Assembly (NCBI GenBank): GCA_038030265.1
Contig: CM075938.1
Location: 22,111,009-22,175,008, forward strand
Reading direction: 5' to 3'
Source of the DNA: Corythucha ciliata
Taxonomy: Eukaryota > Arthropoda > Insecta > Hemiptera > Tingidae
DNA length: 64,000 nucleotides
Each line of letters starts with the position of its first letter. Positions within the stretch are counted from its first letter, which is position 1. The notes under the pieces were generated by a model. It was given only the letters and a program-made list of their open reading frames with translations. It had not been told where the DNA came from and did no database searches. Both the position numbers and the translations under genes were made by a program. This document shows positions 25,540 to 37,113 of this stretch, piece by piece.

Positions 25540-26060
25540 AAAAACAATTGACGAGCTTGGCTTACTCAAAAATCCTATTTCGCGGGTAATTTGGATCGAT
25601 CGAAACCCAATTCTTGGGTTTGGCCCTTTTATAAATCCAATTTGACGGGTTCAGCTCTTGAAAAAGCCATTCCCGCAGGTTCGCTCTGAATAGAACCAAT
25701 TTGCACAGATCTGACTCTTCAATACCCCAGTTCGTGAGGTTTATCCGTTGAAAACCCCAATTTTGTTGGTTTGGCGCTTGAAAAAAAATTGTGAGCTTGG
25801 AGTGCTCAAAAACCCAATTTTTTGGGGGGTTCCGAGGCAACTTTATGGCTCAATTTGATATTATGTAGAAAGGAAATAAGGTCATCCCTCCGGAGGCTAC
25901 TTCGCAGCTAAAAGTTGACAAAAATCGCTGGTTCATAGTTTCTGGACTATAGTTATTCACTGCTAAAATCGAGAAAAATTGTCAGTGTGCTCTTCTCCAG
26001 GAAAACACGAGGCTGAAATTCAGAAAGTTTGGTAACTTGTTGCAGTTTCAGAGAGCCCAC
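25540..26060. repeat. Family A then family B degenerate repeats
   Basis: From 25540 to about 25850 the phrase 'aaaacccaatttcgcgggtttggctctt' (degenerate, 36-42 bp spacing) recurs about eight times. Translated on the minus strand it gives the periodic N-W motif seen in a spurious open frame. At about 25880-26010 it passes into inverted family B copies ('gcagctaaaagttgacaaaaatcgctgg', 'gctaaaatcgagaaaaattg'). Confidence 0.6.
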
Positions 26061-29000
26061 AAAATACCCAGCCTCGGAACTTGCAAGTCCCCTGAAATCA
26101 GTATCCAAAATTTGTAATTTTGTGGATATTTAGCACAAAATGTAATTTCTCGGCTATCCGTCAAAATTTGGGTGTTGATGAGGGAGGGGGGAACGTTAAA
26201 AATAATTTCACTGTTTTCCTCTTAATAATAGTGAATTCGTCGCTGCAAAAAAAAGCAGCTTTGCCTCTACTTAGTACCCAAAATTTCCAGTTCCAACACT
26301 CGTTTGGTCAACACTCGCTATTTTGGGTGTTAATTAATCCCCATTACTTGTAATTTCTTGGTTATTTGACCCGGAATATTTTGCAGTTTTATTGTGACTG
26401 ATTTTACCCCCTGACTTATAATTTCGCTGACTGATTGGCTTCCAATGTTTACGACGTCGTCTGTTTGGCCACTGAATCATACACGCCGTTCAGACGCTAC
26501 ATATATATGTATAATCAGTTTGGGAACTGGACGGTTTGATTCCATGGAAAATGTTCAATTCGATACAATAAAAAACCGATTAGGGATGGTACGGAGGAGG
26601 GGGGGTTGTTGCGAGGGTGAAATTGGTGGCTTCCACTTTCAAAAAACCCATTTATTGTCCTCCAGTTCATATTCCTACTGTTGTTTCGGCAAGGTGACTC
26701 TCAGGAGACATCTGTCTCTGTGTTTTTGAGATTCCCTATGGAGAGGCAGTTTCCACGGCAAAATGTAGTAATTTCATGTGGACGAAAGCCCGGGATGTGA
26801 ACATGGAGTTTCCTCATTGCTGGTGACAGTGGCTGGGTGAGGAATCCCCCCCCCCCCGGATACCAACCCTAACAGGAAGCCTGAAATACCCTCCAATTCA
26901 AATTTTGCACTTAGTATAGCTCGACACTTATTGAATTCATTGACTCACCCTCCACCCCTCTGGACCCATTCAGGACTCTCACTCTCTTTCAACGCAAATC
27001 GATCATCATTGAAGGAGCAGACCCTTGTCGGAAGAGCCTATAATGGGAGAGCCTGGACACTTCAACTCTCAACCCCCTTCCCCTGCGCCCTTCTGGCTCT
27101 TTTACGTTCCCTTCCCCACCAACAATTGAGCTCTTTGGAGAGATCAAAAAGTTAATTTCACGAAGGAGCTCGTTTTGTAGCTCAATAAAATACTCTAATT
27201 GGGCGACATAGCTTTAATAGTACATTGAGGCTTTATTGCATACCTTTTGGACGATCATTTTATTTTAACTCATTGGGACACTTTCAATAAGGGTTTATTT
27301 TTTCAACATTATCCTCGCCATTCAATTTTCGGTTGGGAAGTCGAGTAAAACGTTTTTCGAGGAAATTGAAATTCCGATTAATTAATTGTGAATTAAATAG
27401 AGAACAGCACATACAATACGTAATTAAATGCGAAATATGTACATACTTTATTATGCAAACAAGCGTTTTACCATGGACTCTCCCACTCATTGAAATGTGC
27501 AACATGGCGTATACTCAATAACGCGGGGAGGTCGCTTTGTACAGTTGTTTCCAGAGTTCTATTATTTATTACGTTTATCGTACATCAGAGTAGCAAATCC
27601 CCACCCCTCGCCGCCACCAAACACAACTCCATCCCCTAAAGAGGATAATCTCTCTATTTTTGAAAGATTGTCACGACCCACGGGGAAAGCTCCACCGCCC
27701 CCAAACTCTCTGCACCCAAACGAAAAATCTTTTTAGGAGAGTGGGTCATTTCAATTTCACTTTCTCCTTCTCCTTCTCCTTTCTTCTTCTCTATCCTTCC
27801 CTTTTTCACTGTTTTAATTTGCCCTTTTGGCCTGACAACCCTGTTTCACGCCCTTTACTCTCCACCTCTCAAAATTAAGATCCGGGGAGCTTAGCCCGCA
27901 GTGTACGATTTATTCGCATTTAAATTTCTCCCACTATCTCAGTCACCGAAGTTGAGAACAAAGAAGGGAATTCGGTGATGCCAGCTCGTTTTATTCAAAG
28001 CCGTTACATAAGGGCTGTGATTTAAACAAATAAAAATTTTGAGTTTGGGGATCCTAGGACCATTGTCCACTTTTACTCTGTTTGTGAGTGCGCATCCTGA
28101 AATCTTACGATATTAGAGGGGGGAGCGATTTAGTATGAGGAAGTTTGTCGGAGGGAGGGCGGGAACAGCACTCAAAATTTGGTTGGACCCAAGAGTCCCA
28201 TTATAAATTTATATCATCACTTTAAACACCCTCTTTATACCTATATAGCCGGGAGTACACACTCTCGTGTGCTCTTTTCACCCTTATTGTGCGCTATTTT
28301 GTTTTAGTCTCCTCGTTTTTTCGCTCCACCAAATGAGCTGGGGAAAAATTCATGAAAATAGAAGGTGGACGATTTTTTTTCGCTCCCGTCACTTGTGAAA
28401 TATCACGAGGCTTAAAACAAATATTTTACGGTCATTTTACGCGGTCTGTGTAATGAAATTTCCAATTAGAACCGACTGAGAGAAGGTTCTCTTTCCCCAA
28501 CGCCGAGCACCACACGAGAAGGCCCTATTGTAGGGGAAAACTTGAAAACGACTGTAGTGTGTAGTTTGAAGGAGTCGTTATGATTACCGAGGTTTAAGTG
28601 CTTTTGAAGTTGTTAAAAACCCCGCCCCGCCTATCAAACCCACGTTTGGTACTTTCAAGCTCAAAACAACGCTACTACTCACCGTTTTTTTTTTTGTGTT
28701 TTTTTTTTAAAGAAGCATGTCCCCCTTCGATCTTTATGAAACACCGTTAAACATTACGCGAACATTTTTTTTTATCGACACGGAAGGGGGGGAAACACGC
28801 GAATTCACTATAAAAAACGCGCTCGCCATAATTTTGATGAATCAGGAGAGGGGGGGGAGGGTAATTTTTTTCTCGCTAATCAAAAACCTGTCAAACCGAC
28901 CGTTTTTCTAAACAGATAAAAACACATAATAATTCGAGTTTTTGGTCTCCACCCCCCCTACACTTGAACGAACTATTTCAATCAGAGCACGGATGAGCAC

Positions 29001-30480
29001 TGGACCACCCCTTGACGGTGATTCGTTGAGCGTCGGGTGCCACCGGGGTGTTTCGTGCCCTTCGGAGGGTCCAAATACAGTGAAAAGGGGGGAATCTCAC
29101 TCAACGCCCCCCCCCACACAGCCCTTGTTTTTCCTTTCCTTCTTTTGCCCCCCCCCCCTTGCCAAAACATCTCATCCATTTCAGCATTGTTTTACTCTCG
29201 TATTTTTTCCAGAAAAAAATCTCATTGCGGATTTCCCTCAGGTGCGACACAAAAAGTGTAAATATTAACACTTCCTCATTTTCAATGTTTTTTTTTATTA
29301 TTTTTATTGCCCGCGTTTATTTATTCTTTACCCCTTCAGTTTACTTTATTTTTGGAATCCACTGAGGAGGAAAGTTTTTTCTTCCTCCTCCCCCGCGGGC
29401 AAGTCACCACCACGCTAAGGTAGAAACCCATTTCACTTAAAACGTTTGAGTGGGATGAGTACGGTAAGATTTTTATCAAAGGTAGGGACCTTTAATATTT
29501 AATATTTATCACCGCAATTACCTCTTGAGGGTGAGCTCCCTTTTCATCGAAGATAGATAAACCTAATAATAAATTTCCTTTATTAAAGCCGTAGAAAATG
29601 GGAAAGGTGGGCTGCCAGGCACCCACCGTAGAGAGCTAGAGCCCTTTTTTTATTGTCATTTTCTATGAGTCTGCCATGGATAGTTAAGAACTTTGAAGCA
29701 ATGGACGTCATCAAAGAGAGGCAGAAAGTATAAAAGTTAACTACTCCAACCAGAAAAGCGAACGGATCTAAATTGTCGGCCTGTGTGGACTTGAATTTCC
29801 AGTTTCGCCGCCCACCATGCCTTTAGCAGAGCGAATTTTTCCGCAACACGTTCCAAGGGCACGATGGCTACAGGGGCCTGGCTGGCCAGTCGCACAACCA
29901 GCCGACACCTACAACATGTCGTGCCAAGCTTATTTTTGCCCCGTCTGAGGCAAAAATAATCCCTCAATCAAGGTGCCTTTGTGAACCGTGTTTGGCCCAA
30001 ATTGAAATATATTTTGAAAAAATAATGACTCAAAAATCTCCCAGGAGTGGGCGAACATGGAGAAAATTGCTCAAAATTTAAAATTATTAGATGAATCTGC
30101 GTATCTCTGGAGGTTTATTCGATTTTATGAAATTCGAAAAATCTAAACTGAATTCTGATCAGAAGGGGCTCACGGTTTTCCGTATGATTCCAGTGCTTTT
30201 GGCCCTTTTATTGGCACGTTGGAAAGGCCCCACGAATTTTCCTACTGCAGCCCTGGCGAAGAACTGCCCTGGAATGGGTCATCACCAGGCCACTTTGGAG
30301 TCGGGAAAATCGACAAAAACTAAGGCCAGGGGATAACTATTTCGGCTCCCTTGAAGGAGGCACTGAACTGACGGCCCCTTAGGGTTGGGGATGGTTTGGC
30401 GGGAATGACAGCATTATTGTTCATTGCCGGAGCATTGTTCGGGGGACTCATATAGACCATATGTCGTGCTCGAATCGAAA
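26061..30480. other. Gene-free stretch
   Basis: No gene, RNA or clear mobile element is supported. There are G/C runs near 26597, 26848, 28850, 29106 and 29149, a T-rich patch near 28686-28708, and pyrimidine-rich sequence near 27755-27800. Faint family A-like phrases continue to about 26430. Open frames here are short and overlap on both strands, as expected by chance. Confidence 0.45.
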
Positions 30481-30670
30481 CACTTTTAAAGGGGTCCATA
30501 GACGTACAATAAATTTGTACAATATTTCGTCTCCAGATGTTTAGGGATAAAAAAATAGGTTGTTCATTATATTGTGCAACCCATCAATACAACCCACAAA
30601 CGTTCAATTTTATTGTACAACCCCTATTATTGCGCAATATTATTGTACGTGTATGGGCCGCTTAAAAGTG
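30481..30670. mobile_element. Small MITE-like palindrome (190 bp)
   Basis: The left end 'cacttttaaaggggtccata' plus 'gacgtacaataaatttg' is mirrored at the right end ('attattgtacgtgtatgggccgcttaaaagtg'). This gives imperfect terminal inverted repeats of about 40 bp in AT-rich DNA. The surrounding DNA (30430-30480) resembles 32060-32112, where this palindrome is absent, which supports an insertion. The exact ends are uncertain because they are themselves palindromic. Confidence 0.5.
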
Positions 30671-32311
30671 ACAAGTAAATCGCCCTTTCAATTTCTGAAA
30701 ACGAAGTTTCCGGCGAAAATGAACATAATTTCTGGACGAAACCACGTATTTTGGGAGAATCGAAAATTTGATGGTATAAGAGCTGACGAATGGGTTGTTT
30801 TCATTATTTCGGCATTTTTGGCCACTTTGTCCTGCTTTTAGTTCAATTTTCCCGCGACAGCCCAGGACACTTAGGTCGCATCTAAGGTAGTGCTAAAGAC
30901 TTAAGGAGGGGGGGATGAGCCATCGACAGCGACCAAGCAGTTGCAGCGCTTGTTTGCTCTCTTTATTTCACTCCCCCAAAAACTCACTCACTCTCGCTCT
31001 CTCAGATGCAGCAGAATGAGCATCCAATGAGCTAACACCGAGAAATTTTTGAATTAATTATTAAACTTTATTTAAATGAAACCCGACGTAATTTTATTTT
31101 TGAAGAAGCAAGGCTCACTAATTGGTTTCTCAACGCGCCAGATCCACGAAATTTTGGATTTTAATGAGCTAAATCCGCTAAATTTCATATTTTCAATGAG
31201 TCATGCTAGTGAAATTAGGTCATTTGAATGAGCCAACCCCGCGGAATTGCTTTACAAATGTGTCAACAGCGTGAAAATGTGTTTTTGAAGCCGCGGAACT
31301 ATTTTAATTAATTTATTTTTTATTTTTGGTGAACCATCACCACGAAATTTGTTTCTGACGTGACCCTTGACCAACGACAGCCTCTAGCGTACCAAGGTAG
31401 GAACGAAGAGGGATAGCCGCCCCAGAGCTGGCAGGGCCCCTGAATAGCTTTAAATATGAAAAAATTTGCAAATTGAGGATTTTAAGATATGGAAAACTCG
31501 CTAAACTTCTAGTATTTTTGAGATGAAGCGCTATTTCGTGGCTAAAATTGTGAAAAGGCCCTCATTCACGGCTCAAATTGCAAAACAGCTCTGATTCGCG
31601 GCTGAAATCTAGAAAAAGTGCGAATTCATGCCTGCAATTGAGAAAACGCCAACTCATGGATTTTGTCAGACAACTTCGTGGCAGAGATGAAAAAAACGCT
31701 TTCGTGGCAGAAATGAGAAAAACGCTAATAATGAGAAAAATTAGATGAGAAAAACTCTAATTCACGGATGAACAAGCGACATTGAGTTTTTTGTGCGCCA
31801 AATCGAGGAAATTTTTGTTTCAAAAAGTGCAATGCGGAGATTCTAGTCGTCGACGTAACTAAAACCATTGAGAAGAGGAAGGTGACTCAGGGACCATCCG
31901 TTTCGTCGGCGTCATAAAGAACAATATAACGCCTAGGCTGTATAATTAACAACCCGTTTACGGGGAAAACGGCCGTTTTTTTTTCGGCCTCTTTGAGAGA
32001 CCCTGATGGCTCCTCACGGACGTATTTTTACCGGGATTCTATTTCACATTTTGACTATTGGGCATTGTCTGAGGGACTCATAAACTGTGTCTCACTCAAA
32101 CCAAAACACTTTGAAAAACTTGCCCTAAAATTCGTCGTGAGCGATTTTGGCAAATATTGTGGGACTTTAAAATTGGGCAAAAACGCGTACGTCTTTACGG
32201 TTTTACGACTTGGGGAATTCGAAAACTGAAGCGAATTTTCGATCAGACCGGCCGTTGAAGGGATCGTCTCTGTGATTTCGGTGTTTTTGGCAGCACGAGT
32301 TTTCCTAGGGA
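30671..32311. other. Gene-free stretch with dispersed repeats
   Basis: Inverted family A copies lie at about 31100-31370 and inverted family B copies at about 31500-31810. Segments near 30765-30830 and 32225-32290 resemble each other ('gaattttcgatcaga', 'atttcgg.gtttttggc'), suggesting a further low-copy repeat. No gene is supported. Confidence 0.45.
31100..31810 (-). repeat. Adjacent family A and family B repeats (inverted)
   Basis: 31100-31370 has 'gagctaaatccgctaaattt', 'gagtcatgctagtgaaatt' and 'gagccaaccccgcggaattg' at roughly 35-45 bp spacing. 31500-31810 has 'ttcgtggctaaaattg', 'ttcgcggctgaaatctag' and 'gagaaaaacgctaat'. This pairs the two families again, in the orientation opposite to 51.8-53.9 kb. 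Confidence 0.55.
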
Positions 32312-33160
32312 TTTTTTTTTTTTTTTTTGGTGCCATCCCGGACAAGCCGAGTCCGGCGACGCCAAAGCTACCAATTGGGCCCCTACGTCAAACCCAGCGG
32401 GTCCCGAACTCGGAGGCTCCTCAAACCTCCCTCCCTCCCCAGAAACTCCAGCACTCGGTCCCCCTGAGCCCTGATGAATTCTACGTCGGTCAACCTGTTG
32501 CTCCCAAATATCGCAAATCTCGCTGCCGCAAACCCAACACACTCCCTCACTAACAAAGTGTCCCGTTGTCTCCTCCTTCACTCCACACTTCTCACATATT
32601 GGGTACCCTATTAGTCCTTTCAAGTGCGTTGTGTCTCTGAACTGCAAAGTGCCCTGTAAATATTCCTATTATCCTTCTAGTTTGCTTTCGTCCTAATCCT
32701 ACCAGCCACTTTGTCGTGTGGGCATCATACCGTTTAATACCCTCTTTCGCTTGCCTACAGGGGTTCTCTGCCTCCCACCGTGCCTGGGCTTCCGCTTTCA
32801 CCCAACCACGGAACCACTTCCCTTGCTACCCCCTGCCCTTGGTTCTTGGCCTACTGGTTCTGGGCCGACATCTGTCATGGCCCCCTTCTTGGTCAGTTCT
32901 TCTGCTTTCTCCTTTACCGGAATGCCAGCATGATCTGGTACCCACCCTAATGTAAACGTGTTACCTTCCATCAGCAGTGCCGATATACGAGATCTACAGC
33001 CCCTCACCGCCCCCGACTTGACCACCGGCCTCGAAATGGCCCCGAGGGCGGCTCGGCTGTCCGAGTATATCGTTATTCGCTTGTTTGTCACTCCTCTCCG
33101 TCCCATTTCAATTGCACAGGCCTCTATGGCCGCAACTAGAGGCCGAATGGCCGGGCTGGT
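32243..33160 (-). pseudogene. LINE ORF2 RNase H and C-terminal Cys region
   Basis: The frame at 32798-33106 has the RNase H core 'ITIYSDSRAALGAI' and 'FTLGWVPDHAGIPVKEKA', including the D-S-R and H-A-G motifs. Further frames give 'GRKQTRRIIGIFTGHFAV' (32592-32801) and a Cys-rich piece 'CEKCGVKEETTGHFV...C' (32243-32647), typical of LINE ORF2 tails. It directly follows the pre-RT piece, so about 2 kb of RT is absent. Frameshifts separate the pieces. Confidence 0.75.
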
Positions 33161-33890
33161 CTCGACGTCTCCCGCGTGTTTTCCACATCTTCACAGAAAT
33201 TCCTCCTCGAAGTCCTCTTCTCTCTCCGAATTGCGCTTTTGTACTCTTTCCGCGCCCGGTGATTCGCCTCCCATTGCTCCTCTCCGTCCGTTCTCTTAGC
33301 CGCGCTGAACGAGTTATCCTATTGCGCACGACAAAAGTTGGCTCACTCCCAACATTCTCAATAATTAATCCTAGTCTTACCAAACCTTCCAGGAGCTCCT
33401 GAACAGACCGATTGTTATTTGAGGAGCCCGACACTTCATGGTGATCGTTTACGTCCACTCCCACCACTAACAAGCTTCCGGTGTCACTACAGTACTCTCT
33501 TAGGCGTTCCAGGCACTCCGGGACTACGTCACTGTCCGCCGCCCGGTACCATGAGACCACCACTATTTTCTTTGTTCCCACGCCCGGTATCTTTCCTTGA
33601 ATGGCTACTGCCACAAAGTCTCTCGTCTCATATGCCCGCAGCGGCACCGGCTGCAAATCCGCTGCTATGACTACACATGCCCTAGGCACTCCGTTAATTC
33701 CTGCATAAAAAGACTCATAATATTGGTTAGTCCATCCCCTATAATTTTAGACTTATACATATGTATACATCCAGTTCATGAAACAGTCCGACGTCGAACT
33801 CTTTTTTACCCAGCAGTAGTAGGCCACATCGGCTGCTGCCATCTTACTATGCTGGGTATTTTCCTGTAAAAACTTCACTTTTCTCCCCCC
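33108..33890 (-). pseudogene. LINE ORF2 endonuclease domain and start of the RT region, frameshifted
   Basis: The start motif 'KFLQENTQHSKMAAADV' near 33860 matches the N-terminus of APE-type LINE endonucleases (usually L-Q-x-N-x-x-x-S-K). It continues in another frame at about 33110-33689 with 'GVPRACVVIA', 'VVVSWYRAADSDVVP', 'LLVVGVDVNDHHEVSGSS' (the G-D-x-N-x-H signature with V in place of G) and 'EPTFVVRNR'. A further shift yields a basic pre-RT piece ('EYKSAIRREKRTSRRNFCED') that stops near 33160, where the RT should begin. Confidence 0.75.
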
Positions 33891-34068
33891 GTCCCTTTGG
33901 GGGACCGGAGTAGATCTTCCTCCACCTCTTCCAAAGTTCTGCCAAAAGGTCGTCGCTGGATTGATGTTGGTGTCGTGGTGACCGACCCGCAACTCCCCGG
34001 CTACTGTCTCTGCACCACTATTTCCTCCTCTACGTCCGTCGCTATGTCCTCCTCGTCGGTCTTTTCCC

Positions 34069-35095
34069 CTAGCCACTGACTTCGAGCACCCAGAACTTGA
34101 CCCGTGTCAGCTCTACTCTCAAGTAGCCTACTTTTCTCACCTCCTCCGCGTCTTCTTTCGGAACCTCGATTGTGACCACTGTTTTCGACCCGACCCGATC
34201 GGCCTCATAGCTCCTCTTCTCGAACTGGAGTGTGAGATCTGGGTTCACTGCTTCCATACACGGCAGGAGTTCATCCTGTCACAATCCAAAGCCAGTGAGG
34301 ACCCCCCGGATTCGCTTCGGAATCGGCAATTCCGAGATCCGGTAGATCCCCCATCCCTGTGCCCCCACACAGTACTTATTATCAGGTCCGCATATTCTTT
34401 ATTCCCGCACGTCATAACATACAGCTTACTCTCCTGTACGAGACCAGAGTCTACAAATCTTATTTTATTTTTGGACGCTATAATCGCTCTTAAAACGAAA
34501 CGCCTTACCTCCATCGCCTCCTCATTTGTGAAGATCCCGCCGTCTACTTTGGCACTCGAGGATTTGGCCCTATTGCCATGTTCTTGGCGTGCCTTGTCAT
34601 CAGTTTCCTCCTTCTTAGATCTTTTAGTCGGTCCTACTCCCCCCTCCCCCTTACCCCCGAGGGGTTAAGTGTGAGGTTGACCGAAATGTCTTCTGATTTT
34701 CATTCCGTTGTTCCTCTCGTACTCTTTTCGTTTGCTCGCGTTGTTGCTCGAACATGTCCCTAAAACCCGTGAAGGGCTGTCTTGCTTTCGCCTCAGCTGC
34801 CTTACGGGGTTTCTTCTCGCGTCTACTTTTATCCCGGGCTTTCTTACCCTCCCTACGGGTTTTAATAAAGCCTTCCGAATCTTCCGCCTCCGAGTTTGAC
34901 TTGGCCGCTGCTAGCGTCACTGTCGATGTCAAATTTCAGCCAACCACCGTATTTATTGCCTGGGTCGGTATTCCGCCCTGGTTCGCTTGGGCCGATAAGT
35001 TGTCCCTGGCTGATCCAAAGGCAGTAGACCCGTCTCTGGAAATTCTCAGCTTCTCAGCAGAGTCGAGTTAATTAAATCGTCCTGGTTATCGCCCA
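34069..35095 (-). pseudogene. LINE ORF1 (gag-like), broken
   Basis: An ATG at about 35095 opens a frame ('MGDNQDDLINS') that shifts to 'LDSAEKLRISRDGSTAFG', meets a TGA near 34940, and continues as a highly charged Lys/Arg/Glu segment ('KSNSEAEDSEGF', 'KKARDKSRREKKPRKAAE'; 34651-34932). Further frames follow at 34245-34514 ('GNKEYADLIISTVW') and 34069-34257 ('VEVPKEDAEEV'-like). These suit a nucleic-acid-binding LINE ORF1, but no zinc knuckle is clearly seen. There are multiple frameshifts. Confidence 0.55.
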
Positions 35096-37113
35096 TAGTG
35101 AGCGATAACACGGCCCTCGTGGCCTCTGTCCAAGAGAACTAGATTTATCTAACACCGACGAACTATAATACTTGCCCGAGCACTCAAACTGATCGTCTTC
35201 ACCTCATTTTCCACTTCCGCACTAAACTGACTTCGAAACTGCCTTAAAAAGACAAAAAAATCGTAAATTCGAGAGCGCCTGATATCGAAGAACGTTATTA
35301 CCGTACCCTTCCGAGTCCTGGGGATGATGAACACGCAATCTAAGACCCTCATCGTACTACGACGCAGTCGTAGGCCGACCGCACTGTCTCCCTATGGAGT
35401 CGAGAAAATCGACCAAGCGAACGACATCATGCAACTTTTGTCCCCCCATTCGGGCCTACCCAAATAGCCCTTAAATGAAGACGGTATAATAGCGCCTCTC
35501 AGAGGTCCTGGAGAGCCTAAAGTTCGAGGAATTGTGCGGATCTTGAAAAGTCGACGAGGAGCCGTGGAAAATCGACCTAAAACCTACCACAAGGCAAACC
35601 TGCTGATTTTTGCTCACTTTATAGGTCACTCAGAGCTCCGGTCGAGTTTCTGAATATAGAGTGTGGCCCCGGGAACCCACTACACATAATATCCACTCAT
35701 TGGACAACGCTAAGAAAGTCGAAGGGGTGTTGGCGTCAGTGTTTATCAAGCCTTAAACGTACCCTTGTTTGTTATCCAACCACCCTCCCCACACTGACAC
35801 ACACCCTAAATATTTATTCCCTTCGAAGCCTCTTCCTTCCCATTTCTTATCGCACTTAACCATTCTTAGGAGGAAACCCTCCACCATTTTAGAATCAACT
35901 GCTTTCAGTGCTGTCTTCTCCGCCAATCAGTAGTACCCTCTGAGTACGTTGAACTAAAATGAGTTCACGTGATCAGCATCAGGTCTTTAACCGAAAAAAA
36001 CTGTACTGGTCGATTTTTTGATATGGCTTTCAGTGAAAATAAAATTCAAGTCTAAAGAGGTTGTGTAGGTTCTGTACATGAGACCGCGTGTACACGAGAA
36101 GAAACAGTGCAAAGGCGAAATGGTCGAGACATCCGGAAAATGAAGCTACTTGACTCTTCCCCTCCCACCGCCTCTCATTTTCTCAAGTTGCTATAAACTG
36201 GTTTCCCAACCTCTCTACTCGACATCACACACTTTGCGGCGCTTTCCCGCCACCCCACCACTATTCCCACGGACTCTTCACAACCCAATTCTATCGCATA
36301 CACGAGGGAAAAGAGCACTTAGGAAACTCATCAGACTCTCTTCGTCTCCTCGTCGGCACGGTGGAGTTTTGATGAAGCGGAGGGGGTCGGTCGTCTCCTC
36401 CATCAAACAGTGTGAGAGTCCCACCCCGATCCCACGCTACCTCATCACCGCTAACGAGAACAAATAGCTTCGGGGGCTGGCGCAAAAACTTAAAAAAGAA
36501 AAAATACACTTGGCTCACATTCATTCGTCGTAATTAAGACTTTTTCACATTTTTCTTGAGTTTTTTTTTTTTTTTTTTGGGTGGATGTTGATAATGTTGA
36601 AATTTAAATGAACGAAAACTGACTCATTACTTTTCAAACCGCCGAAAGCCACTGATGTAGTGGGGGGGGGGGATCGTACTCACGGCCACTGAGCTGAGGC
36701 CGTCTAATCCCTAAGGCTCCTTTCACACAAGTACAACGGCGCTATTCACCCACAAAGAGCTCGAGCTATGACTAGAATTGTCGTACTTTGCAGCATTTTT
36801 GACTCACGTACACACTTCGGCACACGCACAAAACGAGCCGTGTGTCCCCTTGCGTGAAATAATGTCAAAGGATGGGTCTCCACATAATAAATGAGCCCTA
36901 CAATGACCCCCGTACAACCCTATTTGAACAGTAAAAAAAACAAACAATTATATTCAATTCCACGGAATGTTAGTTCCCGGCAAAAACATTGCCCCCCAAA
37001 TGTACTCGTGAGGCAATTCAGCCAGGCGCGATGCCCTGCAGTTGATTTTAAAATCAATCGCAAATCCTTCTGTATCGGCGAGCTCTTTCACGTTTCGAAA
37101 ACTAAAGCTAGTG
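35096..37113. other. Gene-free stretch upstream of the LINE and downstream of the F-box gene
   Basis: 35096-35500 may include the LINE 5' UTR; its true 5' end could not be fixed. There is an 18-base T-run at 36561-36578 and a G10 run near 36661. Short open frames are not supported. No canonical AATAAA on the minus strand was found just below the F-box gene stop. Confidence 0.4.

Larger units (their letters stand above)
32312..35095 (-). mobile_element. Truncated non-LTR retrotransposon (LINE with APE endonuclease and RNase H)
   Basis: On the minus strand the order is an ORF1/gag-like region (about 34070-35095), AP-endonuclease (about 33200-33880), a short pre-RT piece, RNase H (about 32860-33160), a Cys/His C-terminal segment (about 32480-32660), then a 17-base poly-A tail (T-run at 32312-32328 on plus). 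The domain set EN-(RT)-RNase H with a C-terminal Cys motif fits the R1/LOA/Jockey-like branches; I cannot choose among them. The RT is missing altogether, and several frameshifts and a stop (near 34940) break the frames. It is a dead copy. Confidence 0.85.

Noticed and set aside
25562..25840. A 92-codon frame with a repeated Asn-Trp motif
   Set aside because: It is a translation of the family A short-period repeat. The period explains the motif and there is no start or splice context.
32272..34080. Many plus-strand open frames at 32.2-34.1 kb
   Set aside because: They are shadows of the LINE coding strand (minus), which carries the endonuclease and RNase H motifs.
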